64,000 bases of DNA, from the NCBI GenBank assembly GCA_017513525.1, contig JAFXFC010000011.1, positions 1 to 64,000 on the forward strand, read 5' to 3'. Within the stretch, counting starts at the first letter, position 1. The number at the start of each line of letters is the position of its first letter. Under the pieces are notes generated by a model that had not been told where the DNA came from, searched no databases, and saw nothing but the letters and a program-made list of their open reading frames with translations. The stretch comes from Clostridia bacterium. GTDB taxonomy: Bacteria; Bacillota; Clostridia; Oscillospirales; Acutalibacteraceae. The translations under genes were made by a program, and so were the position numbers. This document shows positions 16,601 to 25,023 of this stretch, in pieces.

Positions 16601-16702
16601 AGTACTACAAAACTTTCGCAGTAGCATAAAACTTTTATAACTAAAATAGCTCTTCAGTGGCATAATCCCATTATATTTTTCCCGTGCGTCAAAGACGGTA
16701 AT

Positions 16703-17842
16703 TTATGAGCATCTTTTCCAGACTATTTTTCCGTTGATAATCGTTGCAATAACAGAGGAATTTATTTCCAAGGGATTGCCCTCATATATTACCAAATCAG
16801 CATCCTTGCCTTCTTTTATGCTTCCCAATCTGTCAGAAACTCTGCAAATAATCGCAGCATTAATTGTAATTGCACGAAGTGCTTCCTTTTCTCCTAAGCC
16901 TTCCTTTGCGGCAAGAGCTGCACATAATGGAAGATATTGTATTCGGGATACAGGATGATCGGTTGTAATTGCAACTCTTACTCCTGCTTTATGAAGAATA
17001 CCCGCCGTTTTGAAATCTGAAAGTCCGACCTCTTTTTTGTTACGGGAGGCAAGCGAGGGACCCACAATGGCAGGAAAGCCGCTTTTTGCTATTTCTTCAG
17101 CAATCAGGTGTCCCTCCGTGCAATGGTCTATAGTTAAATCAAGCCCGAATTCTTTAGCAATTCTTATCGCTGTAAAAATATCATCTGTCCGATGCGCATG
17201 GGCTTTTAATGGAATTTTTTTATCAAATAAATCTTTGTAGCATTCCGAATTAAAATCAGCTTCAGGTTGAGTCTCAAGGGAAAAATATTGCCTTGCATTA
17301 AAAAGCTCCTCTCTTATAAGAGAGGCAATTCCCATTCTCGTTGAGGGTGTGTTGCCGTTAAGACCGTAGCAATTCATAGGGTTTTCTCCAAATGCAATTT
17401 TCATTGCGGCAGGTGCAAGAACTATCATATCATCTATACATCTTCCGTCTGTTTTTATAAAAGCAAATTGTCCGCCTATGGCATTTGCACTTCCGGGACC
17501 TACCATAACTCCCGTTATGCCTGCCGCAATGGCATTATGAAAAGCGCTGTCCATTGGATTTATGCAATCTATGGCTCTGAGAGTGGGAGTTGTCGGATAT
17601 GTGTTTTCATTACTGGGATCATTCTGAGCAGTGGTTTTATCTTCTGAAATTCCGATATGTGAGTGAGCATCAATGAATCCCGGATAAATATTCATATTGC
17701 TTGCGTCAAAAATTTCCGTTTCGGCGTTTTCGGGAATTTCATTTCCTATTTTTTCTATCTTTCCGTTATTTATAAGAATGTCTGCATGTATAGGTTCATC
17801 TTGTTCCATGGTGTGTAAAAGTCCGTTTCTTATTAAAAGCAT
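16703..17842 (-). CDS. Metal-dependent amidohydrolase, imidazolonepropionase-like
   Basis: 379 residues of the amidohydrolase superfamily (TIM-barrel hydrolases acting on C-N bonds). Metal-binding and catalytic motifs in order: GFIDAHSHIG (H-x-H) near residue 60, LKAHAHR, TIDHCTEGH, and AITTDHP with the final Asp. The C-terminal IKEGKDADLVIYEGNPLE and TIINGKIVWK are the usual beta-sandwich strands. No signal peptide. AAGGG lies before ATG. Single gene on the minus strand; downstream is the repeat-rich gap with no U-rich terminator seen. Substrate unknown; family members cleave imidazolones, dipeptides and similar ring amides. Confidence 0.88.
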   Translation of the reverse strand: MLLIRNGLLHTMEQDEPIHADILINNGKIEKIGNEIPENAETEIFDASNMNIYPGFIDAHSHIGISEDKTTAQNDPSNENTYPTTPTLRAIDCINPMDSAFHNAIAAGITGVMVGPGSANAIGGQFAFIKTDGRCIDDMIVLAPAAMKIAFGENPMNCYGLNGNTPSTRMGIASLIREELFNARQYFSLETQPEADFNSECYKDLFDKKIPLKAHAHRTDDIFTAIRIAKEFGLDLTIDHCTEGHLIAEEIAKSGFPAIVGPSLASRNKKEVGLSDFKTAGILHKAGVRVAITTDHPVSRIQYLPLCAALAAKEGLGEKEALRAITINAAIICRVSDRLGSIKEGKDADLVIYEGNPLEINSSVIATIINGKIVWKRCS

Positions 17843-17878
17843 ATTATTTCCCTTTCTGATTTTTAGTGCTTTCGTGAA

Positions 17879-17904
17879 TAGTTTACCGCAAATGCGGCAA
17901 ACTA
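17879..17904. promoter_or_regulatory. Palindrome upstream of the Asn/Gln microprotein gene
   Basis: TAGTTTACCGCA, AA, TGCGGCAAACTA: 12-base arms with one mismatch. A third half-copy, GTAAACTA, follows at about 17910-17917, just before the ribosome site. It could be an operator or a leader hairpin. Confidence 0.5.
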
Positions 17905-17933
17905 TCCTTGTAAACTATTTTGGAGGTGAAATT

Positions 17934-18077
17934 ATGAACAACAATCAGAACAACCAGAATAACAAGAATAACCAGAACAATCAGAACAATCAGAACAATC
18001 AGAACAACAAGAATAACCAGAATAACAAGAACAACCAGAATAACAAGAACAACCAGAATAATCAGAACAACAGATAA
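17934..18077 (+). CDS. Asn/Gln/Lys triplet-repeat microprotein
   Basis: 47 residues: Met-Asn3, then fourteen tandem Q/K-N-N triplets and a final Arg. At DNA level it is a 9-base-periodic array of (C/A)AG-AAY-AAY codons. The expression signals are excellent: TGGAGGTGAAATT before the ATG and a 13-bp stem terminator 24 bases after the stop. Such Asn/Gln-rich low-complexity chains are prion-like and hydrophilic, with no secretion signal or known domain. The repeat length may vary by slippage. Function unknown; a filler, hydrogel-like or spore-associated role would be guesswork. Confidence 0.7.
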   Translation: MNNNQNNQNNKNNQNNQNNQNNQNNKNNQNNKNNQNNKNNQNNQNNR

Positions 18078-18100
18078 CATTCTGATAAAAAAGAAAGACC

Positions 18101-18150
18101 TGTATACTGAGGATATTATAAAATGTCCTCAGTATACAAGCCGACTTTTT
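18101..18150. terminator. Bidirectional terminator
   Basis: 13-bp perfect stem (18101-18113 with 18126-18138). T-rich tracts follow on both strands (CCGACTTTTT on plus, GGTCTTTCTTTTTT on minus). It closes the microprotein gene and the convergent hydrolase gene. Confidence 0.85.
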
Positions 18151-18164
18151 CTGTTTAAATCATC

Positions 18165-19121
18165 TTATATGAAATTTTTAATAAAACCGTCAACAGCCTC
18201 CCAATACATTTCAGGCTGTTTTTCACAGGCTTCGTCGTGTCCGGCTTTCGGTACGGCGAGCTTTTCTTTTTTAGCGGAACATTTTTCAAAAAGTGCTTCC
18301 ATCATCCAGAACGGTACTACGGAATCTTTATCACCGTGTATAAACAATGTCGGTGTTTTTGAATGAGCTACGGCATCAATAGGAGAGCAGTCTTTGAAAT
18401 TCCAGCCGAGGAATATTGAAGAAAAGGAATTAGCCATATTAAGGAGCAGACTTGGCGGAATGGATGTTTGACCGTCAAGGGTATCTTGAAAAAGATCAAA
18501 GCAGTTGGAATATCCGCAGTCAGCAATACAGCATTTTACATTTGAAGGCAGCTCTTCCCCCGTTGTCATCATAACGGTGGCACTGCCCATTGAAATACCG
18601 AGAAGAACAATTTCGGCATCGGGATCAGAGGATAAAATATAGTTTATCCAGGATATTACATCATATTTTTCATAATATCCCATTGAGGTGAATTTTTCGT
18701 CCCTGTTTCGGTGAGCTCTTTGCAGCGGCATTATTACATTGTATCCGTTTTTATAAAAATGAATAGCCTGTCTTGCCACGGCTCTCGGACGGGAGGTATA
18801 GCCGTGTACAGCAATGAGCCATTTGTGAGAAAAAGCTTCATTCGGGATGATTTTAGCGATAAGCTTTTCACCTTTTTCATTTATAAGGACCGTATCATCG
18901 GGATTTATTGCAGTATACCAGTCATCGGCAGTTCTGAAGTTTTCGTCACTGAGATATCTTTTCATGTTGGCAGGGATGTGCAAAAGCTCTTCAGGATGCT
19001 TGTTGCAGATCTTTTTTGAAAGAATTCCGTAGCATAAAAGTCCGCCGAGTCCTATATAAGCGGCAGTGCCTGCAACGGTTGTCCCTGCTATAATCTTAGC
19101 TGCTGTTTTTGCTTTTTTCAT
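18165..19121 (-). CDS. Membrane-anchored alpha/beta hydrolase
   Basis: 318 residues. An N-terminal hydrophobic helix (AAKIIAGTTVAGTAAYIGLG) is followed by an alpha/beta-hydrolase domain: oxyanion block AVHGYTSRPRAVARQ, nucleophile Ser in LLGISMGSATVM, Asp in LFIHGDKDSVVP, His in KAGHDEA. Closest to the YqkD/YfhR-type cell-surface hydrolases of Firmicutes (DCGYSNCFDLF block). The start at 19121 has GGAGG seven bases upstream; the frame to 19160 includes only leader. Own promoter at 19151-19179, divergent from the GH2 gene. Substrate unknown. Confidence 0.87.
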   Translation of the reverse strand: MKKAKTAAKIIAGTTVAGTAAYIGLGGLLCYGILSKKICNKHPEELLHIPANMKRYLSDENFRTADDWYTAINPDDTVLINEKGEKLIAKIIPNEAFSHKWLIAVHGYTSRPRAVARQAIHFYKNGYNVIMPLQRAHRNRDEKFTSMGYYEKYDVISWINYILSSDPDAEIVLLGISMGSATVMMTTGEELPSNVKCCIADCGYSNCFDLFQDTLDGQTSIPPSLLLNMANSFSSIFLGWNFKDCSPIDAVAHSKTPTLFIHGDKDSVVPFWMMEALFEKCSAKKEKLAVPKAGHDEACEKQPEMYWEAVDGFIKNFI

Positions 19122-19150
19122 AATAAGCCTCCGAGTGCTGTTATATGAAT

Positions 19151-19179
19151 ATAATACCAATATTAGTCGGACAAATCAA
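19151..19179 (-). promoter_or_regulatory. Promoter of the alpha/beta hydrolase gene
   Basis: Minus strand TTGATT, 17-base spacer, TATTAT. Its -35 lies 15 bases from that of the divergent GH2 promoter. Confidence 0.7.
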
Positions 19180-19194
19180 CAGTTTTTTGTGTGA

Positions 19195-19223
19195 TTGACT
19201 TATAATGCTTTTCAATGTATAAT
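19195..19223 (+). promoter_or_regulatory. Promoter of the GH2 gene
   Basis: TTGACT, 17-base spacer, TATAAT, 35 bases before ATG. Confidence 0.85.
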
Positions 19224-19258
19224 ATATTTAATATTTCCAAAAAAAGGAGAGAATTTGT

Positions 19259-21628
19259 ATGAGAAAAGTAATTGACCTGAATTTCAATTGGAAATACTGT
19301 GAGATTTTTTCCGAGGACATGATAAAACCCGGTTTTGATGACAGTGACTTCCAAAAAATCGATATTCCTCACACAAATAAGGAATTGCCCTATAACTATT
19401 TTGACGAGGCATCTTTTCAGTTTGTGAGCTGCTACAGAAAGGTGTTCAGATTACCTGCCGAAGCCTTTGAAGAAAATAAGCATATTTTTATCGGCTTTGA
19501 GGGGGCCGCAAACTATGCAAAAGTATATCTCAACGGTGAATTTATCGGTGAACACAAGGGCGGTTATACTCCTTTTTCTTTTGAAATTACCGATAAAGTA
19601 AATCACGGAAATAATTTACTTGCGGTTATGCTCGATTCTACAGAAAGACCTGAAATTCCTCCTTTCGGTAAGGTCGTAGACTATCTTGTTTACGGCGGTA
19701 TTTACAGAGAAGTACATATTGATATTCTTGATGAAAAGTATATTGATGATGTATTCATTAAAACTCCCGAACCTCTTTATTCTGTAAAAACAGTAGAGGC
19801 TGATGTTACATTCTCTGAAAAGGTAACAGGAAACTGTACCTTTGAGCTTTTTGACGGTGAAAAGAGTATCGGCAAAAAGACAGCCGAGGTTGACGGTAAA
19901 GTTTTAAGAATTCGCTGGAAGGTCAAGAATGTTGAGCTCTGGGATATTGATAATCCTAAGCTTTATACTCTCAGGGTTTCTTTCGGTGCGGATGAAGTTA
20001 CAAAGCGTTTCGGCTTCAGAGAGGCAAAGTTCACAAGAACTGGCTTTGTTCTTAACGGCAGAAAGGTAAAGCTTATCGGTCTTAACCGTCATCAGAGCTA
20101 TCCGTATGTCGGAAATGCTATGCCCGCTTCCGCACAGAAGGCTGATGCCGATTTTATGAAATATACTCTCGGTTGTAATATTGTAAGAACCGCTCACTAT
20201 CCCGATTCTATTCATTTCCTTGACCGTTGTGACGAAATAGGTCTTCTTGTTTTCACAGAAATGCCAAGCTGGCAGTTCTTAGGTGAAGGTGAATGGAGAG
20301 AAAACTGTCTTGATAACATCCGTTTAATGGTGCTTCGTGACAGAAGCCACCCCTCTGTAGTGCTTTGGGGTGTCAGAGTAAACGAGGGAAATGACTGCGA
20401 CGAATTCTATACCGAAACCAATGCACTTGCCCGTTCACTTGACCCCACAAGACAGACAGGCGGTGTCAGAAACTTCCCCAGAAGCCACCTGCTTGAGGAT
20501 GTGTATACATATAATGATTTTATTCATAACGGCGGACCCATAAATCTTCTTCCTGCAATTATCACCTGCGGAATTAAAGCTCCCTATCTCGTAACCGAGC
20601 ATAACGGACATATGTTCCCGACAAAGACCTTTGACAGAGAGGCTTTAAGAACCGAACACGCATTAAGACATTTAAGAGTTCAGAATACATCATTCGGAAG
20701 TAAACGCCACACAGGTGCTATCGGTTGGTGTATGGCTGACTATAATACACATAAGGACTTCGGCAGCGGAGACAGAATCTGTTATCACGGTGTAGCTGAT
20801 ATGTTCAGAATCCCGAAGCTTGCCGCAGCTGTTTATTCCTCGCAGCAGGATGACATTCCCGTTCTTGAAACATCCTCTGCAATGGATGTAGGCGAACATC
20901 CGGGTGCTATTATCGGCCAGACTTATATTTTTACAAACTGCGATTATGTAGAAATTTATAAGAACGGCAAATATAAGAGCACCGCTTATCCCAATAAGGC
21001 AAAATATCCCAATCTTCCTCATCCGCCTATTCTTCCTCAGGATTATATAGGTGACAGTCTTGAAACGGAAGACGGACTTCCTCATGATGTTGCCGAACCT
21101 CTTAAGAATGCTCTTGTTGCGGCATCTGTTCACGGATATATAATGCCCCCTCAGCACTATCTTGAAATTGCATATTCTTTCCTTAAGGGCAGAATGAAAA
21201 TTTCTCAGATGGTTGATCTCGTTACAAAGTATTTTGCTAACTGGGGTGACGAGCAGGTTGAATACCGTTTTGACGGCTATAAAAACGGTGTGCTTGTAAA
21301 ATCAGTGACCCGCACAGCAGCAAACGCTCAGGCGCTTACAGTAAAAGCCGACAGCGATACTCTTATTGAAGATAAGACCTATGATGTTACAAGAATTGAG
21401 CTTTTGTGTACAGATCAGAACGGAAACAGACTTCCTTTTGCAAATAACAGCATTAAGGTAGAAGTTGACGGTCCTGCTAAAGTAATAGGTCCTGATGAAT
21501 TCGCTCTTATCGGCGGTGCACGTGCTTTCTGGATAAGAACCACAGGCAAGTCCGGTGATGTTACAGTTACCGTTACAGGAGAAAACCTCGGCGAACACAA
21601 GCTTTTCTTCAAAGCAATAAAAAAATAA
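19259..21628 (+). CDS. Glycoside hydrolase family 2 (beta-galactosidase/beta-glucuronidase type), cytoplasmic
   Basis: 789 residues. N-terminal jelly-roll sugar-binding domain (about 1-150: FNWKYCE, CYRKVF, GFEGAANYAKVYLNGE, HKGGYTPFSFEIT), immunoglobulin-like domain (about 160-250), then the GH2 TIM barrel: GFREAKFTRTGFVLNGRKVKLIGLNRHQSYP, VRTAHYP, acid/base Glu in WGVRVNEGNDC, nucleophile Glu in LVTEHNG. C-terminal Ig-like DUF4982-type segments (about 560-789). No signal peptide, so it acts on imported disaccharides. The ribosome site is AAGGAGAG. Monocistronic, with its own promoter and a terminator at 21648. The acid/base motif N-E-G-N-D is unusual for lacZ (usually N-E), so specificity other than lactose is possible. 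Confidence 0.9.
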   Translation: MRKVIDLNFNWKYCEIFSEDMIKPGFDDSDFQKIDIPHTNKELPYNYFDEASFQFVSCYRKVFRLPAEAFEENKHIFIGFEGAANYAKVYLNGEFIGEHKGGYTPFSFEITDKVNHGNNLLAVMLDSTERPEIPPFGKVVDYLVYGGIYREVHIDILDEKYIDDVFIKTPEPLYSVKTVEADVTFSEKVTGNCTFELFDGEKSIGKKTAEVDGKVLRIRWKVKNVELWDIDNPKLYTLRVSFGADEVTKRFGFREAKFTRTGFVLNGRKVKLIGLNRHQSYPYVGNAMPASAQKADADFMKYTLGCNIVRTAHYPDSIHFLDRCDEIGLLVFTEMPSWQFLGEGEWRENCLDNIRLMVLRDRSHPSVVLWGVRVNEGNDCDEFYTETNALARSLDPTRQTGGVRNFPRSHLLEDVYTYNDFIHNGGPINLLPAIITCGIKAPYLVTEHNGHMFPTKTFDREALRTEHALRHLRVQNTSFGSKRHTGAIGWCMADYNTHKDFGSGDRICYHGVADMFRIPKLAAAVYSSQQDDIPVLETSSAMDVGEHPGAIIGQTYIFTNCDYVEIYKNGKYKSTAYPNKAKYPNLPHPPILPQDYIGDSLETEDGLPHDVAEPLKNALVAASVHGYIMPPQHYLEIAYSFLKGRMKISQMVDLVTKYFANWGDEQVEYRFDGYKNGVLVKSVTRTAANAQALTVKADSDTLIEDKTYDVTRIELLCTDQNGNRLPFANNSIKVEVDGPAKVIGPDEFALIGGARAFWIRTTGKSGDVTVTVTGENLGEHKLFFKAIKK

Positions 21629-21647
21629 ATTAACGCTGTTCAAAATT

Positions 21648-21690
21648 CCGATGATATAAAAATATCATCGGGATTTCTTACTATTTTTAA
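21648..21690 (+). terminator. Terminator of the GH2 gene
   Basis: 9-bp stem CCGATGATA/TATCATCGG (21648-21656, 21663-21671), then a T-rich tail. Confidence 0.75.
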
Positions 21691-21766
21691 GTTGATTAAT
21701 TAATATTATTATAGTAGAATAAATGTATAAAAAATTGTCTTCTTGACACAATTTGGGGTAGAAGTC

Positions 21767-23080
21767 ATGAAAAGAGTATTTATGCTGTTTTTTTGTATGC
21801 TGATTTTAACAGCATCATTGTGCTTCAATTCGTTGAAGATAATATCATTTGCGGAAGAGATCACCTCAGGTGAGGATGAAATGACCTCATCGGAAGAAGA
21901 AACTACTTTCAGTGAAGAAGAAACGATTCCGCAGGAGGAAGAATCTACCTTAGTTACTGAGGAATCAACAACTGAAGAAGTAAAAGGAATATCAGTTCTT
22001 TTAGGAGATGTTAACGGTACTTCAAAAATAGAAGCGCGTGATGCAAGAGAAATATTAAGAGTTTCTGTAGGTCTCATAGCAATTGAAGCTGAAAAAGCTC
22101 CTGTTGCAGATATTAATTGTGACGGTGTTATAAATTCAAATGATGCAAGACTTGCGCTGAGAATGTCTGTTTTACTGGAAGAAACCATATCCCATAAGTA
22201 TTTTATCACTGTAGAAAATGAAGCTACCTGTAAAAAAGAAGGAAATGTAAGTTTTTACTGTACCGACTGTTCGGTCTCAGGAAAGGTTAAGATTCCCGTA
22301 GAACCACATGCGTTCACGACTCTTATCAATATTTCTCCAAGCTGCACTAAAGACGGATATGTAAATAAGGTCTGTACCGTCTGTGCAAGGATAAGTACCT
22401 CGACTCCATCAAAACTCGGTCATAATTGGAAAAAGACCTCGGCTACAGTTGCAACCACATGCACAAGATGCTCCCAACAAAATACAGGTTGGGAAAAATA
22501 TGCAGGAAAATATTATTATTTTTATGAACAAAACGGAAAGTCGGTTCTTGCGGTAAATCGTATTGTTGACGGTTTTTATGTTGATATCGGCGGCGAAAGA
22601 GTTGATGATGAGGTCATAAAGCTTGCAGTTGACTTTGTTCAGGCTCATTCCTCTTCTGAGGATACAAACGAAAAAAGACTTGAAGATTGCTATAATTATC
22701 TTTATAAGCAATTTGATTATAAAACCATGTACGGGATTCCCGCTGTAAAGGATATGGCAGAATGTGCAAAACATATGTTTACAAATCATAACGGGAATTG
22801 CTACAGATATGCATCAACTTTTGCATATATTGCAAGAGTTCTCGGATATGATTCAAGAGTTATTCTCGGAAAAGTCCGTGGAGTTTACGGCGATATGGTA
22901 AATCACAGCTACACGGAAGTTTTTGTCGACGGAAAATGGCTTATCTGTGATGCTTCACAAAATACCGCATACGGACAATATGACTGGTATTTATGTACAC
23001 AAGAGAATTATCCGAAAATAAATTCCCGTGAATCGACGGCAACACTGACTGTCAAAAACGGTGAGGCAACATGGAGCTGA
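21767..23080 (+). CDS. Secreted transglutaminase-like protein with dockerin repeats and Cys-rich repeats
   Basis: 437 residues. Signal peptide (MKRVFMLFFCMLILTAS...ISFAEE), then a Glu/Ser/Thr linker (about 30-75). Next a dockerin-type pair of Ca-binding loops (GDVNGTSKIEARDAREILRVSVGL and ADINCDGVINSNDARLALRMSVLL), then three Cys-x-x-Cys repeats of the form T-C-x-x-x-G-x(5)-C-x-x-C (about 145-230). A C-terminal transglutaminase core has Cys in HNGNCYRYAST, His in MVNHSYTEVF and Asp in LICDASQN: a complete triad. Such proteins process or cross-link peptides outside the cell. ATG at 21767 follows GGGGTAGAAG; the upstream TTG at 21743 is rejected. First of a three-gene exported operon. Confidence 0.87.
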   Translation: MKRVFMLFFCMLILTASLCFNSLKIISFAEEITSGEDEMTSSEEETTFSEEETIPQEEESTLVTEESTTEEVKGISVLLGDVNGTSKIEARDAREILRVSVGLIAIEAEKAPVADINCDGVINSNDARLALRMSVLLEETISHKYFITVENEATCKKEGNVSFYCTDCSVSGKVKIPVEPHAFTTLINISPSCTKDGYVNKVCTVCARISTSTPSKLGHNWKKTSATVATTCTRCSQQNTGWEKYAGKYYYFYEQNGKSVLAVNRIVDGFYVDIGGERVDDEVIKLAVDFVQAHSSSEDTNEKRLEDCYNYLYKQFDYKTMYGIPAVKDMAECAKHMFTNHNGNCYRYASTFAYIARVLGYDSRVILGKVRGVYGDMVNHSYTEVFVDGKWLICDASQNTAYGQYDWYLCTQENYPKINSRESTATLTVKNGEATWS

Positions 23081-23101
23081 AAATTTTAATTATCAGAAAG
23101 A

Positions 23102-24388
23102 ATGATCGTTTTGAAAAATAAAAAAATTATATTTTTTATAGCTCTTCCGATTGTTATTCTTTTCGTTGTCTGCATTTTTGGATTGTCTCAAAGTTCAGAT
23201 ACAGAAAACACAACATTGCCGGAAGATACTGTCGCTTCTGAAAACGAAAAGCCCGTAAACGGTGTTATAAAAGGAACAGACGGATGGCTTTATTATGCAT
23301 CGACTCTCGGCGACTACACGGGAAGCGGTAATGCTTCAGACAGAAAGATTTATAATACGGCACATAATATTGCACTTATGCAGGAGTTTTGCGAAAGCCT
23401 TGGAGTCTCTTTTGTTTTTACGGCGGCACCGAATAAAAACTCTGTTTATTATGAAAATATGCCGTCATTTTATAAAAGAAATACCGAAAATAACAATATC
23501 GCAAGGCTTATTCCATTGTTGAAAAATGAAAATGTTAATTTTGTAGATTTGTTTACGCTCTTTTCGGAAAGTGAAGAGCCGCTTTATCTGAAAACGGATT
23601 CTCATTGGAATAATAAGGGTGCTTTAATTGCATTTGGTGCAATTCTAGAGGCATTAAAAAAAGACTATGAGCCATATGAAGACGGGTCATTTGTTTATGA
23701 AGCACGGGAATGCGGCGATCTGGAAAAAGCTCTGGAGAAGGATACGCCTGCTTTTGAAGAAAACTATTATTATACTGAAGAATTAGGATTCACCTATAAA
23801 ACAAAAACCGAAAGTGTAGAGGAGCCTCTTATTCTTACGGGAAACCCGGCGGCATCAGGCAGACTGGTTATGTTCAGAGATTCCTTCGGGAATTCCTTGT
23901 TGCCTTTTATGGCAGACAATTTTTCGTCGGCATGTTTTTCAAAGGGTGTTCCTTATATGCTTGAAAAATTTATTCAGGTGTATTCTGCAGATCATGTTAT
24001 CGTTGAAGTTGCCGAAAGAAATGTGACGGATTATGCGGTAGCCCCTCCGGTATTTTCGGGACTTGAAAAAGAGCTCTCCCCGGATATTGCAGAAAAAGAC
24101 GGTATTTCTGCCACAGTAAATATCAAAGCATCTGAAAATGCTATGGATTATTTGAAAATTTACGGTGCAATAAACGGCGATGAAGCATTCACAGAGGTTT
24201 TTGTTGAAATAAACGGGAAATGCTATGAGGCTTTTACAGTGAGTGATACAGAAGGTGACTATTCCTATCTGTTATATTTACCAAAGGATCGGCTTTCAGG
24301 CATTGATGCCGATGTCAAGATTTATATTTCCGCAAACGGTATGGCGGTAAAGGCTGCCGAACAACTAGTTTCATTGGAGGATTTTTAA
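23102..24388 (+). CDS. Exported DHHW/AlgX-like (SGNH-type) protein
   Basis: 428 residues. N-terminal membrane anchor (IIFFIALPIVILFVVCIFG), a short Glu/Thr linker, then a domain like AlgX/AlgJ and the Clostridia DHHW proteins: GTDGWLYYAS, LKTDSHWNNKGALIAFG (the D-x-H-W block with the catalytic Asp-His pair) and MFRDSFGNSLLPFMADNFS (Ser-bearing block). This clan adds or removes acetyl groups on surface polysaccharides. The C-terminus (about 330-428) is a separate beta-rich domain. The ribosome site before ATG 23102 is weak (AGAAAG). It lies 21 bases after the transglutaminase gene and the next gene starts directly at its stop, so the three form one transcript. Confidence 0.8.
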   Translation: MIVLKNKKIIFFIALPIVILFVVCIFGLSQSSDTENTTLPEDTVASENEKPVNGVIKGTDGWLYYASTLGDYTGSGNASDRKIYNTAHNIALMQEFCESLGVSFVFTAAPNKNSVYYENMPSFYKRNTENNNIARLIPLLKNENVNFVDLFTLFSESEEPLYLKTDSHWNNKGALIAFGAILEALKKDYEPYEDGSFVYEARECGDLEKALEKDTPAFEENYYYTEELGFTYKTKTESVEEPLILTGNPAASGRLVMFRDSFGNSLLPFMADNFSSACFSKGVPYMLEKFIQVYSADHVIVEVAERNVTDYAVAPPVFSGLEKELSPDIAEKDGISATVNIKASENAMDYLKIYGAINGDEAFTEVFVEINGKCYEAFTVSDTEGDYSYLLYLPKDRLSGIDADVKIYISANGMAVKAAEQLVSLEDF

Positions 24389-24985
24389 ATGTTAAAAAAG
24401 TATACAGTTGTTTTTATTGTGATATGTCTTGCGATATTCGGAACTGCCTGTTCAGATAATGGCAACGAAGAAATCACCGTTTCGGGTCAGGAAACCACTG
24501 TGATCAATGAAATAACAACGGCGGACACAGAGGAAACCTCTCTCAGTAATATCGAAGTAAAGGAAGAAAAAAAAGAGGAAGTAATTGCTTTTTCAACATT
24601 AACGGAATATTCCGATACACTTCCCGAAGGCTCTGTTGCGACAAGAGTTCAGGGTATAAACGGAACAAAGGAAATAATATATTCCGTAACATTTGTTGAT
24701 GGCGAAGAGACCGAAAGAACAGTTGTTTCTGAAAAAATAACAAAAGAACCTGTGTCACAGGTTCTCCTTTACGGAACACAAAAAGCCGAACCGACAACAG
24801 CAGAACCTACCTCTGAAACTGATTCAGGTGAAAACGGATTGCCCGCAAGACCTGAAGCAGATCTTTCAAAATATGCCGAAGGCACGGTAGTTTCCGTTCA
24901 GGCTGTTGACGATTGTGACGGCTCGGGACACGGTTATTACATGATAACTCTTATTGACGGAACGATAGAATATCAGGATTATTAA
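24389..24985 (+). CDS. Lipoprotein with G5 domain
   Basis: 198 residues. Lipoprotein signal peptide with lipobox FGTAC (Cys at about residue 21), a Thr/Glu linker, then a G5 domain (about 75-130: SVATRVQGINGTKEI ... TFVDGEETERTVVSEKITKEPVSQVLLYGT), a cell-wall or glycan-adhesion fold. A second Thr/Glu linker leads to a C-terminal stretch (KYAEGTVVSVQAVDDCDGSGHGYYMI) with no known name. GGAGG at the end of the previous gene drives the ATG, which abuts the preceding stop. Probably the cell-wall-facing partner of the transglutaminase and DHHW proteins. Confidence 0.82.
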   Translation: MLKKYTVVFIVICLAIFGTACSDNGNEEITVSGQETTVINEITTADTEETSLSNIEVKEEKKEEVIAFSTLTEYSDTLPEGSVATRVQGINGTKEIIYSVTFVDGEETERTVVSEKITKEPVSQVLLYGTQKAEPTTAEPTSETDSGENGLPARPEADLSKYAEGTVVSVQAVDDCDGSGHGYYMITLIDGTIEYQDY

Positions 24986-24987
24986 AG

Positions 24988-25022
24988 AAAAAGGTTTGCA
25001 CGAAAAATGCAAACCTTTTTTT
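24988..25022. terminator. Bidirectional terminator
   Basis: 13-bp perfect stem AAAAAGGTTTGCA/TGCAAACCTTTTT (24988-25000, 25008-25020). Closes the exported operon and the convergent fucosidase gene. Confidence 0.93.
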
Positions 25023-25023
25023 G

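Larger units (their letters stand above)
15936..16702. other. 767-base intergenic region made of nested inverted repeats
   Basis: No credible gene. It holds at least four repeat pairs: 24-base ends at 15943-15966 and 16114-16137; two 53-base palindromic units in opposite orientation (16056-16108, 16548-16600); 13-base arms at 16225-16237 and 16310-16322; and an outer pair 15962-15976 with 16685-16699. Local palindromes (for example CAGTAAAATTACTG) add more hairpins. Two short frames starting 16241 and 16383 are open but have no ribosome site. Confidence 0.75.

Noticed and set aside
16241..16640. Two short plus-strand frames (starts 16241 and 16383)
   Set aside because: Lie inside inverted repeats and lack ribosome sites.
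17934..18075. Short tandem repeats resembling a CRISPR array
   Set aside because: Period is 9 bases without spacers and is explained by a coding repeat; no cas genes in the window.
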